Assembly: GCA_016789175.1 (NCBI GenBank)
Contig: JAEURK010000064.1
Coordinates: 1 to 51,291, forward strand
Source: Anaerolineales bacterium
GTDB taxonomy: Bacteria; Chloroflexota; Anaerolineae; Anaerolineales; UBA6663
Length of the DNA: 51,291 nucleotides
Direction of reading: 5' to 3'
In this document: piece by piece, positions 43,416-51,291 of the stretch
Layout: every line of letters begins with the position of its first letter
Position numbering within the stretch: position 1 is the first letter of the stretch
Notes under the pieces: generated by a model
The model's database searches: none
Seen by the model: the letters and a program-made list of their open reading frames with translations, nothing else
Told to the model about the DNA's origin: nothing
Made by a program: the position numbers and the translations under genes

Positions 43416-45257
43416 ATGACCACCCGACGTCTTTTCCCTTCGCTACGCCGGGCGCTCGTGCCCGTCGTTCACGGCTTCGGCGGTCTGCGCGCGATCGAGG
43501 CGGCGCGCGCCGTCGCCACCGAAGTCGTGCTGGTCGGCATCGTGCATCTCGCCGGCGATCAGCCGCTCAGCGCGGGCGCAGCGCTGGCCCGCCAGGTCCG
43601 CGCGCGGCTCAAGGAGCTCGACCTGGCCGAAGGCGTGCGCGCCCGCGGCCGGGTCCTGGTCGCGCACGCGCCGTGGGACGATCTACGGCGTGTGGTCGAG
43701 TCGGAGGACCCCGACCTCATGATCCTCGACATCGACGGCCATCTGGAGGCGCTCGGGATCACGGCGGCCGACGTGCTCGCCGGCGCGCCGTGCGACGTCG
43801 CGCTGGTGCGGGGCGACGTCCCGCGCCGCCCGGCTCATGCGCTCGTCCCGGTCCGCGGCGGCCCGCATGCCGAGCTTGCGCTGCGGATCGGCCTGGATCT
43901 GCGCCCCCAGCACCTCACGGCCGTCCACCTGCGCGCCCCGGGCGAGAGCGGCACCAGCGCGGCCTTCCGCGGGCTTGAGCGCGTGTTAGCACGCCTGCCC
44001 GATGTCAGCAAGCGGAGCGCCGTGACCGAACGACCGGCCGACACGATCCTGAGCGAGGCGGCCGAGGTCGGCGGTGACCTGATCATCATGGGCGCCGCGG
44101 CCCGCCCCAGCTTCGATCATGCCTCATTCGGCGCTATCGCCGACCGAGTGCTGGCCGAGGCAGATTGCCCGGTCATCGTCGTCAAGACGCGGCGGCCGAT
44201 GACCGAAGCCGCTCCTGATGAAAGCGCCGGGGCCGGCGCCATCTCGATCCTGGTCGATAAGTGGTTTGCCGAGAACACGTATCACACCGACGAATTCGCG
44301 GATCTCGAGCGGCTGGTGGCGCTCAAGCACCAGCAAGGCCTGACGATCAGCCTGGCGTTGCCGGCTCTGAACGAGGAAGAGACGGTCGGCACCGTCATCG
44401 GCACCATCCAGCGCGAGCTGATGCAACGGGTGCCGTTGATCGACGAGATGGTGTTGATCGACTCGAACTCGAACGACCGCACCCGCGAGATCGCAAGCGA
44501 GTTCGGCGTGCCCGTCTACATCCACCAGGAGATCCTGCCCAGGCTGGGAGCCCGGAAGGGCAAGGGCGAGGCGCTGTGGAAGAGCCTGCTGGTAACGCGC
44601 GGCGACATTGTGGCCTGGATCGACACCGACATCGTCAACATCGATCCGCGCTTCGTCTACGGAATCATCGGACCGCTGCTGCTCAATCCCAAAGTGCAAC
44701 TGGTCAAGGGCTTTTACCAGCGCCCGCTCCGGGTAGGCGACAAGACCCAGGCCGGCGGCGGCGGACGGGTGACCGAACTGACCGCCCGGCCGTTGCTCAA
44801 CCTGTTCTATCCCGAGCTCTCGGGCATCATCCAGCCGCTCTCGGGCGAGTACGCCGGGCGCCGCACAGCCCTCGAACAGATCCCGTTCTTCAGCGGCTAC
44901 GGCGTCGAGATCGGGATGGTGATCGACATCTTCGATCGCTTTGGGATCGAGGGCATCGCCCAGGTCGACCTGCTCGAGCGCGTCCACCACAACCAGGAGC
45001 TGGACGCCCTCAGCAAGATGTCGTTCGCAATCTTGCAGGCCGTGTTCCGCAAACTCGAGGGCAATGACCAGCGCGCCTTCGTCGCCGATGTAAACAAGAC
45101 CATGAAGCTGATCCGCCAGGAAGCCGGCAGCTACTACCTCGACGTCGAGGAAATCGCCGAGCGCGAGCGGCCCGCAATGGTGACGGTGCCGGAATACACG
45201 GCCAGCCGGGCTGAGACGGCCCAGCCGGACGTGGTTGTGGAAGGTCGCGCGAGCTGA
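43416..45257 (+). CDS. gpgS: Universal stress protein - glucosyl-3-phosphoglycerate synthase fusion
   Basis: A 613-aa cytoplasmic fusion. Residues about 8-135 and 137-262 are two Usp-like alpha/beta domains; the second shows DLIIMGAAARPSFDHASFGAIADRV and ends CPVIVVKTRRP. After a linker, residues about 285-575 are a GT81 domain very close to GpgS. It shows LPALNEEETVGTVI, GKGEALWKSLLVTRGD, the metal-binding DTD in WIDTDIVNIDP, VKGFYQRPLRVGD, GGGRVTELTARPLL, LSGEYAGRR and GYGVEIG. GpgS joins glucose from an NDP-glucose to 3-phosphoglycerate, the first step to glucosylglycerate-type solutes. Known GpgS enzymes are about 300-340 aa without Usp domains, so the fusion could add nucleotide or stress control. 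No GpgP/MggB phosphatase is seen. Confidence 0.88.
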   Translation: MTTRRLFPSLRRALVPVVHGFGGLRAIEAARAVATEVVLVGIVHLAGDQPLSAGAALARQVRARLKELDLAEGVRARGRVLVAHAPWDDLRRVVESEDPDLMILDIDGHLEALGITAADVLAGAPCDVALVRGDVPRRPAHALVPVRGGPHAELALRIGLDLRPQHLTAVHLRAPGESGTSAAFRGLERVLARLPDVSKRSAVTERPADTILSEAAEVGGDLIIMGAAARPSFDHASFGAIADRVLAEADCPVIVVKTRRPMTEAAPDESAGAGAISILVDKWFAENTYHTDEFADLERLVALKHQQGLTISLALPALNEEETVGTVIGTIQRELMQRVPLIDEMVLIDSNSNDRTREIASEFGVPVYIHQEILPRLGARKGKGEALWKSLLVTRGDIVAWIDTDIVNIDPRFVYGIIGPLLLNPKVQLVKGFYQRPLRVGDKTQAGGGGRVTELTARPLLNLFYPELSGIIQPLSGEYAGRRTALEQIPFFSGYGVEIGMVIDIFDRFGIEGIAQVDLLERVHHNQELDALSKMSFAILQAVFRKLEGNDQRAFVADVNKTMKLIRQEAGSYYLDVEEIAERERPAMVTVPEYTASRAETAQPDVVVEGRAS

Positions 45258-45258
45258 C

Positions 45259-46179
45259 ATGCCGCTTCATATCGAGACGCCGTTGCTCCTTTCCCGACCG
45301 CTGAGTTTGATCGCGGAGCGGTCGGTCTGGTTGAAGCTCGACGCGCTCCAGCCCGCCGGCTCGTTCAAAATCCGCGGCATTGGCCATGCCTGCGAGACGT
45401 ACCGGCGGCGCGGCGCGCAACGCTTCATCTCATCGTCGGGTGGCAACGCCGGATTGGCCGTGGCTTACGCCGGGCGCACGCTGGGCCTGCCGGTGACCGT
45501 GGTCGTCCCTGAGACGACGTCGGAGACGGCGATCAAGCTTCTGCGCCAGGAAAACGCCGAAGTGATCGTGCACGGGGCCAGCTGGCAGGAAGCCAACGTG
45601 CTGGCGCAATCCTTGATCCGGGCTGCGGATGCCTTCATCCATCCGTTCGACGATGCGTTGGTCTGGCAGGGGCATGCCACGCTCATCGAGGAGGTCGCGC
45701 GTACCGGCCTCAAGCCGGACGCGATCGTGTTATCCGTGGGCGGCGGCGGCTTGCTGGCCGGGGTGAGCGAAGGTCTGGAGCGCCACGATTGGGGGCAGGT
45801 GCCGATCGTGGCCGTCGAGACCGCCGGCGCGGCCTCGTTTCGGGCGGCGCTCGCGGCCGGGCAGCCGGTCTCGCTGGAGCAGATCACCAGCATCGCCGCT
45901 ACCCTGGGCGCCAAACGGGTCTGCGATCAGGCTGTGGCCTGGGCGAAGCGGCGCCCGATCGAAAGCCTGGTGGTGACCGATCAGGACGCGCTGACGGCCT
46001 GCGAGCGATTCCTCGACGACCACCGTGTGCTGGTCGAGCCCGCCTGTGGCGCAAGCCTGGCGGTGGTGTATGAACGCGCCCCCGGGTTGGAGCGATTCGA
46101 TACGATCCTGGTGGTCGTTTGCGGCGGGGCCACCGCCAGCCTCGACCAAATCCGGCGCTGGCGCGCCGCGATGCTTTAG
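45259..46179 (+). CDS. PLP-dependent serine/threonine dehydratase family
   Basis: A 306-aa fold-type II PLP enzyme. The Schiff-base lysine lies in PAGSFKIRG (about 35-43). SSSGGNAG (about 64-71) holds the cofactor carboxylate side, and the phosphate loop is VGGGGLLAG (about 162-170). The length and order match L-serine or L-threonine ammonia-lyases. The start at 45259 lies one base after the GpgS stop, so the genes are coupled. It would turn serine into pyruvate and ammonia; serine could come from the glycine and methylene-THF made by the nearby demethylation enzymes, though that link is inference. It lacks the C-terminal ACT domain of biosynthetic IlvA. Confidence 0.85.
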   Translation: MPLHIETPLLLSRPLSLIAERSVWLKLDALQPAGSFKIRGIGHACETYRRRGAQRFISSSGGNAGLAVAYAGRTLGLPVTVVVPETTSETAIKLLRQENAEVIVHGASWQEANVLAQSLIRAADAFIHPFDDALVWQGHATLIEEVARTGLKPDAIVLSVGGGGLLAGVSEGLERHDWGQVPIVAVETAGAASFRAALAAGQPVSLEQITSIAATLGAKRVCDQAVAWAKRRPIESLVVTDQDALTACERFLDDHRVLVEPACGASLAVVYERAPGLERFDTILVVVCGGATASLDQIRRWRAAML

Positions 46180-46199
46180 ACCGGGCACCGGCCCGGCGC

Positions 46200-46895
46200 T
46201 CACGCATCCGCCAAAAAACGATAGCCGACCCCCGGCTCGGTCACCAGAAACTGCGGACGCTCCGGCTCCGGCTCGAGTTTCTTGCGCAGTTGCCGCATGA
46301 AGACCCGCAGATACTCGACGTGGTTGGCTTCCGGCTCGCCCCAGACATGCGTCAAGATGCTCTGGTGCGTGAGGACGCGCCCGACGTTGGCGGCCATATA
46401 GGCCAGCAGCTTGAATTCAGTCGCCGTCAGCTTGACGAGCTCGCCATCGCGCGTGACAGCGTGGTTGACCAGGTCGATCATCAGGGCGCCGGCGCGGACC
46501 GCGGTCGCCTTCTCGGTCCGGGTTTGGGCCGCGTGACGCAGAGCCACCCGCACGCGCGCCAACAACTCCTCGATCCCAAACGGTTTGGTCAGGTAATCGT
46601 CGGCGCCGTGATCGAGCGCCGCGACCTTGTCCATCTCGCCGTCGCGCACCGACAACACGATGATCGGGATCTGCGTCCACTCGCGCAGACGCGCGCACAC
46701 CTGGGTGCCGTCGAGATCAGGCAGGCCCAGATCGAGGATGACGATGTCGGGCGGGTTGGCCGCCGCCAGCGCCAGCCCCTCTTCGCCCCGGCTGGCCGTC
46801 GTCACACGAAAGTGCTTCTCGGTCAGGATCGTGCGCAGGGCCCGCAGGATCTGCGGCTCGTCATCGATCACAAGGATATGCGGCGCGGTCTTCAT
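46200..46895 (-). CDS. kdpE: OmpR/KdpE-type response regulator
   Basis: A 231-aa response regulator. The receiver domain has the acidic pair DDE (11-13), phospho-acceptor D55 (ILDLGLPD), a Ser in the VLSVRD position and the LTKPFG lysine. The winged-helix output domain (about 130-228) shows LVKLTATEFKLLAYMAANVGRVL, the HVWG turn and LRVFMRQLRKKLE, ending GVGYRF. The style is KdpE-like. Its start overlaps the sensor kinase stop by four bases. No kdpFABC operon is present, so the target may be the divergent potassium-transporter genes. Confidence 0.87.
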   Translation of the reverse strand: MKTAPHILVIDDEPQILRALRTILTEKHFRVTTASRGEEGLALAAANPPDIVILDLGLPDLDGTQVCARLREWTQIPIIVLSVRDGEMDKVAALDHGADDYLTKPFGIEELLARVRVALRHAAQTRTEKATAVRAGALMIDLVNHAVTRDGELVKLTATEFKLLAYMAANVGRVLTHQSILTHVWGEPEANHVEYLRVFMRQLRKKLEPEPERPQFLVTEPGVGYRFLADA

Positions 46896-48340
46896 CCGAC
46901 CTCCAGGTCGCTGGGCAGGCGCGGCGGCGCCTGGCCGTCTTGGGTCGTCGGCAGGGTGAAGTGGAACGCAAACCCGCCCGGCACGTTTTCGGCCCAGATC
47001 CGGCCGCTATGCGCCTCGACAATGCCTTTGCAGATCGACAGGCCCAGCCCGGTGCCCGTGACCCGGTCACCGGCGTTGACGCGGTAGAACTTATCGAAGA
47101 TCCGCTCGAGATGCTCGGCCGGCACCGGCGGCCCCTGATTGACCACCGTGACCTCCACAGATCCGGGCTCACGCTCGGTCGCCGTGATCTTGATCGTGCT
47201 GTTTGGCGGCGCATACTTCAGGCTGTTGCTCAACAGATTGGTCAGGACCTGCTCGATCTGCACGTAGTCGACCGACACGAAGGGCAGATCATCGGGCACA
47301 TCCACGGCGAGATGGTGTTGCTTGCTGACGCGCGCCATGCGTGCCAACACGCCGTCCACGATCTCGGCCAACAGATTCCACTGGCGCTGCGGTTTGAGCG
47401 CACCGGCCTCGATCCGCGACATATCGAGCAGATTGCCGACCAGACGGTTGAGATGTTGGGCTTCGTCGTCGATCGCGGCCACCAGGTCTTCGCCGGCGGT
47501 TGTGCCCCACCCCACCTCACCCGCGCGCAGGCTGGTCGCGGCGGCCCGGATGGTCGCCAGCGGGGTGCGCAGTTCGTGCGACACCGATGACAACAGGGCC
47601 GTTTTGAACTGATCGCTGGCCTCCAGCACCTGGGCGCGCTGTTCGGACTGGGCCAACGCCGCTCGCTCAAGCGCCAGGGCGCATTGACTGGCAAAGGCGC
47701 GCGCCAACCGCTCCTCGGCCAACGAGAGCGGCGGATGATCGAGCCACAATCGGATCTCACCCAGGCGCCCGCGCGCCGTGGAGAGACCGATCACCGCGTC
47801 CACCGGACCGCGTTCATAGGGCGCATCGCGCTCAGAGCCGCTCAACGACACCAGCGCGGCGCGCGCATTGAACACGCTTTGGGCCCGAGCTTCGATCACG
47901 GACGTGATCGCATCCTGGTTTTGCAGTCCGGCCAGAGCCACGCTGAGCTCGTACAGGTGCGTGGCCTCGCGCTCGCGGGCCTGGGCTTGAGCCAGGCTGG
48001 CGCGGGCACGGCCGACCAGCTGGCTGATCACCACCGCGACGACCGAGAACACCAGTAGCGCCAGCAAATCCTGAACGCGATGGACCGACAACGAGAAATA
48101 GGGGGCGATGAAGAAGTAGTTGAAGCCCAGGAAGGCACAGAATGACGCGGCGATCCCGGCTCCGAGACCCCAGATCCAGGTCGTCAGGACGATCGGGAGC
48201 AGGTAGAGCAACGCCACGATCGGCGCGCCCAGGAAGTCGCGGAGCGGTTGCATCACGGCCGTGGCCAATGCGATCACAACCACCGTGAGCGCATACTGGG
48301 CCGTTCCCGTGGCCACGGCCCGGATCCGTGGGACAGTCAT
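46892..48340 (-). CDS. kdpD: KdpD-like sensor histidine kinase lacking the N-terminal sensor domain
   Basis: A 482-aa membrane sensor kinase. Four helices (about 15-33, 40-58, 60-78, 90-110) correspond to the DUF4118 membrane part of KdpD. A GAF domain (about 130-230) is followed by HisKA with H255 in SSVSHELRTPL and HATPase_c with NLLSNSLKYAP, FDKFYR and GTGLGLSICKGI. Classical KdpD (about 900 aa) has an extra cytoplasmic KdpD-type ATP-binding and Usp domain at the N-terminus, absent here. GAGAGGAA precedes the start. It is coupled to the response regulator by a four-base overlap and faces the Usp-like membrane protein gene across a 201-base divergent region. Confidence 0.87.
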   Translation of the reverse strand: MTVPRIRAVATGTAQYALTVVVIALATAVMQPLRDFLGAPIVALLYLLPIVLTTWIWGLGAGIAASFCAFLGFNYFFIAPYFSLSVHRVQDLLALLVFSVVAVVISQLVGRARASLAQAQAREREATHLYELSVALAGLQNQDAITSVIEARAQSVFNARAALVSLSGSERDAPYERGPVDAVIGLSTARGRLGEIRLWLDHPPLSLAEERLARAFASQCALALERAALAQSEQRAQVLEASDQFKTALLSSVSHELRTPLATIRAAATSLRAGEVGWGTTAGEDLVAAIDDEAQHLNRLVGNLLDMSRIEAGALKPQRQWNLLAEIVDGVLARMARVSKQHHLAVDVPDDLPFVSVDYVQIEQVLTNLLSNSLKYAPPNSTIKITATEREPGSVEVTVVNQGPPVPAEHLERIFDKFYRVNAGDRVTGTGLGLSICKGIVEAHSGRIWAENVPGGFAFHFTLPTTQDGQAPPRLPSDLEVG

Positions 48341-48363
48341 CGGTTCCTCTCCATCTCGCCCGC

Positions 48364-48369
48364 ATTATA
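48364..48369 (-). promoter_or_regulatory. Consensus -10 (TATAAT) before the sensor kinase
   Basis: On the minus strand TATAAT lies 23 bases before the ATG at 48340, giving a leader of about 17 bases that contains the ribosome binding site. No good -35 is present, which fits an activator-dependent promoter. Confidence 0.6.
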
Positions 48370-48541
48370 GCGTCGCCGCTCGCCCCTTCTCCTCTTGGGG
48401 GGGACCGTCCGGACCATCTTCGGCTCTTTATTTTTCCCTTATGGGGTTGGGCGGAATCTTTGTCACGGCTTTATTCCGGCCTCCTAGAGTCACCTTTGGG
48501 CGCATTGTTCGTTTTCGTGCGCCGGGAAGATCGACCACCCT

Positions 48542-49231
48542 ATGACCGCACGCGCACCAGCGATCACCCTGCCCGCCTCACCGACCTTAACGGATGTCGA
48601 CCCTGTTCGGCCGTCAACCCCCGTCCCGGTTGTTGCGGCAACAAAGCGCGAGGAGCCGCCCTCTGGGCGGCTGGTCGTACTCGTGCCGTGGCTGGATCGA
48701 AACCTGGCAGAGTTTGCCGCCCAGATCCAGGCTCTGGCGGCCCCGCGCGAGCTGCCGGTCCTGCTGGTGGCGCAAAGCGACACGGCCCGTGACCTCTGGG
48801 CGACGCGCCGCAGCCTGACCACCCTGGCCGCCCTGATCGCCGCGCCGCACCGGATCCAGGTCGACCTGCATGTCAGCCCGACTCGCGAATGGCTCAAGAT
48901 CCTGCCTCATGTGATCACGGCCGGCGACGTCGTAGTCTGCGCTCAAGGCCAGGCCGACCCAGGCCGCTGGTTGCGACGCCCGAGGCCTTTGGCAGAGGTG
49001 ATCCGAGATCGTTTCCAGGTGCCGGTGTGCGTGCTGACCGAGTTGTCGGTCGAAGCGCCCGCGCAACTCCAGAGCCTGGCCACGCGCGTACGAGCCTGGG
49101 TCGTGCCGATCGCGGTCATCATCCTTTTCGGTTTTCTGCAGGTACAGATTGAGGTTGGCACCGAGGGTTGGGTCACAACAGCCCTGCTGTGCGGAACCGC
49201 CATCATCGAGATCATCATCCTTGCGCTGTAG
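48542..49231 (+). CDS. Usp-like domain membrane protein (unknown)
   Basis: A 229-aa protein I cannot assign to a named family. Residues 1-42 are Pro/Thr-rich. About 43-168 alternate strands and helices in a Usp-like pattern (LVVLVPWLDRNLAEF, ITAGDVVVCAQG, FQVPVCVLTEL). Two hydrophobic helices end the protein (about 186-202 and 211-228). The Usp-like half is therefore tethered to the membrane by its C-terminus. It lies divergent from the KdpD-like kinase, which lacks its own Usp domain, and 60 bases before the KimA-like gene. An accessory or sensory subunit for potassium control is a reasonable inference. No strong ribosome binding site is visible. Confidence 0.7.
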   Translation: MTARAPAITLPASPTLTDVDPVRPSTPVPVVAATKREEPPSGRLVVLVPWLDRNLAEFAAQIQALAAPRELPVLLVAQSDTARDLWATRRSLTTLAALIAAPHRIQVDLHVSPTREWLKILPHVITAGDVVVCAQGQADPGRWLRRPRPLAEVIRDRFQVPVCVLTELSVEAPAQLQSLATRVRAWVVPIAVIILFGFLQVQIEVGTEGWVTTALLCGTAIIEIIILAL

Positions 49232-49291
49232 GGGTGTCGACCCCGCACGTTCGCTCTGACGATCGATTTGGGAGGCTTGAACACATCCTTT

Positions 49292-51211
49292 ATGAGCACA
49301 ACCATCATTCGCGGGCCGGAGGCCGGTCCGCAACGCAGCTGGCGCCATTGGCTGACCGGACGGCCGCTCTCCACAGCCGAGGCCCCGCACCAAACGATCA
49401 GCAAGAAGGTCGGCCTGGCAGTCTTCGCCTCCGATGCGCTGTCATCGACGGCGTACGCCACCGACGAGATCTTGCTGGTGCTGGCCGGCGCCGGCGCGGC
49501 CGCTTACGCGTTTTCGTTACCGATTGCCATCGCCATCATCATCTTGCTGGTGATCGTGACCGTCTCGTACGAACAGACGATCCACGCCTACCCGGGCGGC
49601 GGCGGCGCCTACATCGTCGCGCGTGACAACCTGGGCGAAAGCCCGGCGCAGGTCGCCGGGGCAGCGCTGCTGACCGACTACATCCTGACGGTGGCGGTAT
49701 CGATCTCCTCCGGCGTGGCCCAGATCACGTCGGCGTTTCCGGCCCTGCTGGAGTACCGGGTCGAGATCGCGCTGGGCTTTATCGCCTTCATGACGCTGAT
49801 CAACCTGCGCGGCGTCAAGGAATCGGGCCTCGCGTTTGCCGTGCCGACTTACTTCTTTCTGGCGGCGACCCTGCTGACGATCGGCGTCGGCTACTACCAG
49901 TTCTTTACGGGCACGCTGGGCAGCGTCACCGGCGTCGAGCCGATGCACGAGGCCTTGCAGGGCCTGAGCGCCTTCCTGATCCTGCGCGCGTTTTCGAGCG
50001 GCTGCACGGCCCTGACCGGGGTCGAGGCGATCAGCAACGGAATCACGGCCTTCAAGGAACCGCGCTCGCGCAACGCCGGCATCACCCTGATCTGGATGAC
50101 CGCGATCCTGTCGACGATGTTCTTCAGCATCACCTTCCTGGCGCAGCAGGCCGGCGCAGTTGCCTCGCATGAACAGACCGTGTTCTCACAGATCGGCGCC
50201 GTGATCTACGGCGCCGGCAGCCTGCCCTACCTGGCCCTGCTCGGGAGCACGACCCTGATCCTGGTGATGGCAGCCAACACGGCTTACGCCGACTTCCCCC
50301 GTCTGGCCGCGCTGGCCGCCGGCGACGGCTTCCTGCCCAAGCAGCTGACCTACCGGGGCAGCCGCCTGGTGTTCTCGTACGGGATCATCGTCCTCGCGGC
50401 CGTGGCGGCGCTGCTGGTGATGGTGTTTCAGGCCCAGACCTCGGCCCTGATCCCGCTTTACGCGATCGGCGTCTTCCTGTCGTTCACGCTGTCGCAAGGC
50501 GGCATGGCGATCCGCTGGTGGCGTTCGCGCACCCTCAAGCCCGGTGAGACCGTGCAGGGCATCGGCTCGGTGTTGCACCACGAACCAAAGTGGAAGCTGA
50601 AGATGGCGATCAACGGCTTCGGCTCGGTGATGTCGTTCGTGGTGATGATCATCTTCGCCGTCACGAAGTTCGAGTCCGGAGCCTGGATCATCGTCATCCT
50701 TATCCCGTCGTTGGTGTTCGTGTTCTTCCAGATTCACAACCATTACCGTGCCCTGGCCAAGAAACTCTCGCTCGACACGTTTGGCGCCCCGGCCCGCGTC
50801 CGTCGCAACCGGGTGGTGCTGCCGATCGGCGGCGTGCACCGCGGCACGCTGCACGCGCTCAACTACGCCCGTTCGCTCTCCGACGACGTCACAGCCGTGC
50901 ACGTCGCGCTCGATGAGGGCGAAGAGGCCAAGCTGCGCGCCAAATGGGAGACCTGGGGCGACGGCGTGCGGCTGGTGCTGATCCCCTCGCCGTATCGCGC
51001 GTTGATCGAGCCCATGATCCAGTACATCCGCGAGGTTGCCGCACAGCGTCAGATCGGCGATATGTTGACCGTGGTTGTGCCCGAGTTCCTGCCTGAGAAG
51101 CCCTGGCAGAACATCCTGCACATGCAGACCGTGTTCTTCCTGCGTTTGGGCCTGCTCGGTCTCCGCAACATCGTGATCATCGAGGTGCCCTATCACGGCG
51201 ACGCCGCCTGA
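49292..51211 (+). CDS. kimA: KimA-type H+/K+ symporter (APC/KUP superfamily)
   Basis: A 639-aa inner-membrane transporter with about twelve helices and a cytoplasmic Usp-like C-terminal domain from about 495 (NRVVLPIGGVHRGTLHALNYARSL). Residues I recall as K+ ligands of Bacillus subtilis KimA (D36, Y43, D117, Y118, T121, T230, Y377) have counterparts at D48, Y55, D129, Y130, T133, T242 and Y390, with spacing conserved to within one residue. ATG 49292 is chosen as start. GGGAGG lies 16 bases upstream, which is far, so an in-frame TTG such as 49268 or 49277 remains possible. It probably works with the preceding Usp-like protein and may be regulated by the KdpDE-like pair. Confidence 0.87.
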   Translation: MSTTIIRGPEAGPQRSWRHWLTGRPLSTAEAPHQTISKKVGLAVFASDALSSTAYATDEILLVLAGAGAAAYAFSLPIAIAIIILLVIVTVSYEQTIHAYPGGGGAYIVARDNLGESPAQVAGAALLTDYILTVAVSISSGVAQITSAFPALLEYRVEIALGFIAFMTLINLRGVKESGLAFAVPTYFFLAATLLTIGVGYYQFFTGTLGSVTGVEPMHEALQGLSAFLILRAFSSGCTALTGVEAISNGITAFKEPRSRNAGITLIWMTAILSTMFFSITFLAQQAGAVASHEQTVFSQIGAVIYGAGSLPYLALLGSTTLILVMAANTAYADFPRLAALAAGDGFLPKQLTYRGSRLVFSYGIIVLAAVAALLVMVFQAQTSALIPLYAIGVFLSFTLSQGGMAIRWWRSRTLKPGETVQGIGSVLHHEPKWKLKMAINGFGSVMSFVVMIIFAVTKFESGAWIIVILIPSLVFVFFQIHNHYRALAKKLSLDTFGAPARVRRNRVVLPIGGVHRGTLHALNYARSLSDDVTAVHVALDEGEEAKLRAKWETWGDGVRLVLIPSPYRALIEPMIQYIREVAAQRQIGDMLTVVVPEFLPEKPWQNILHMQTVFFLRLGLLGLRNIVIIEVPYHGDAA

Positions 51212-51247
51212 AGCGTCCGAACCAGACGAACGCGACTCATGAGAGGA

Positions 51248-51275
51248 GGGCGACGGCCCCGCGGGGCCGTCGCCC
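51248..51275. terminator. 28-bp perfect palindrome after kimA
   Basis: 51248-51261 and 51262-51275 are exact complements. The stem is very GC-rich and lacks a U-tract in the visible sequence. It lies 37 bases after the KimA stop codon and probably ends that transcript. Confidence 0.7.
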
Positions 51276-51291
51276 GCCGCGTGTGTTGCGA

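Noticed and set aside
48341-48541. A c-di-AMP (ydaO/yuaA) riboswitch before the potassium genes
   Set aside because: I could not find the conserved core by eye, and 201 bases shared between two divergent promoters leave little room. A covariance search would decide.
46200-51211. A kdp potassium ATPase operon
   Set aside because: Only KdpE- and KdpD-like genes are present; no kdpF, A, B or C coding sequence is visible in the window.

Overview
The window is GC-rich, densely coded DNA from a free-living bacterium. The gene set best fits a Chloroflexota (Anaerolineae-like) genome: two GH4 glycosidases, lipoproteins with Pro/Thr-rich linkers after the lipobox, a VTC/DUF4956/CotH cluster, a Usp-GpgS fusion, a KimA-type potassium transporter and a baeRF protein. 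This placement is inference from gene content; no rRNA or tRNA gene was seen. There is no transposase, phage gene or CRISPR array.

Layout. (1) 39-6218, plus strand: a carbohydrate operon with two NAD-dependent GH4-type glycosidases, a LacD/YihT-type class I aldolase, a PfkB sugar kinase and a DUF4874/DUF4832 lipoprotein, closed by a 16-bp hairpin. (2) 6366-11704, minus: a 62-aa helical protein and a parE-parC type II topoisomerase pair. (3) 12051-19708: housekeeping and unknown genes, namely a 68-aa membrane protein, an unknown 307-aa protein, a YbaK-type tRNA deacylase, a baeRF protein, a DEAD-box helicase, HhH-DUF1801 and DUF4287/DUF5655 proteins, and an MFS transporter. (4) 19930-23056, minus: VTC-DUF4956-CotH. 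(5) 23321-29318, minus: a beta-mannoside/beta-glucan locus with a LacI regulator, GH130, a DUF5060-type lipoprotein glycosidase, GH5 and a TIM-barrel isomerase. A clear inverted-repeat operator overlaps the GH130 promoter. (6) 29623-30135: a lipoprotein cytochrome c.

(7) 30354-40493: a betaine/methylated-glycine module. A glycine betaine binding lipoprotein is divergent from a GntR/FCD regulator. The regulator is followed by an Fe-type alcohol dehydrogenase, an unknown duplicated membrane protein, a GcvT-like protein, monomeric sarcosine oxidase, a dimethylglycine dehydrogenase-type enzyme and a RbsC-like permease. This stretch carries three families of short repeats, one of which sits inside a coding sequence. 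(8) 40741-46179: two GT4 glycosyltransferases, a Usp-GpgS fusion (glucosyl-3-phosphoglycerate synthase) and a PLP-dependent serine/threonine dehydratase. (9) 46200-51211: a KdpE/KdpD-like two-component system without kdpFABC, divergent from a Usp-like membrane protein and a KimA-type H+/K+ symporter.

Read together, 30-51 kb looks like an osmoadaptation island: betaine capture and demethylation, glucosylglycerate-type solute synthesis and potassium uptake. Usp-like domains recur in three proteins there. This reading is an inference from adjacency.
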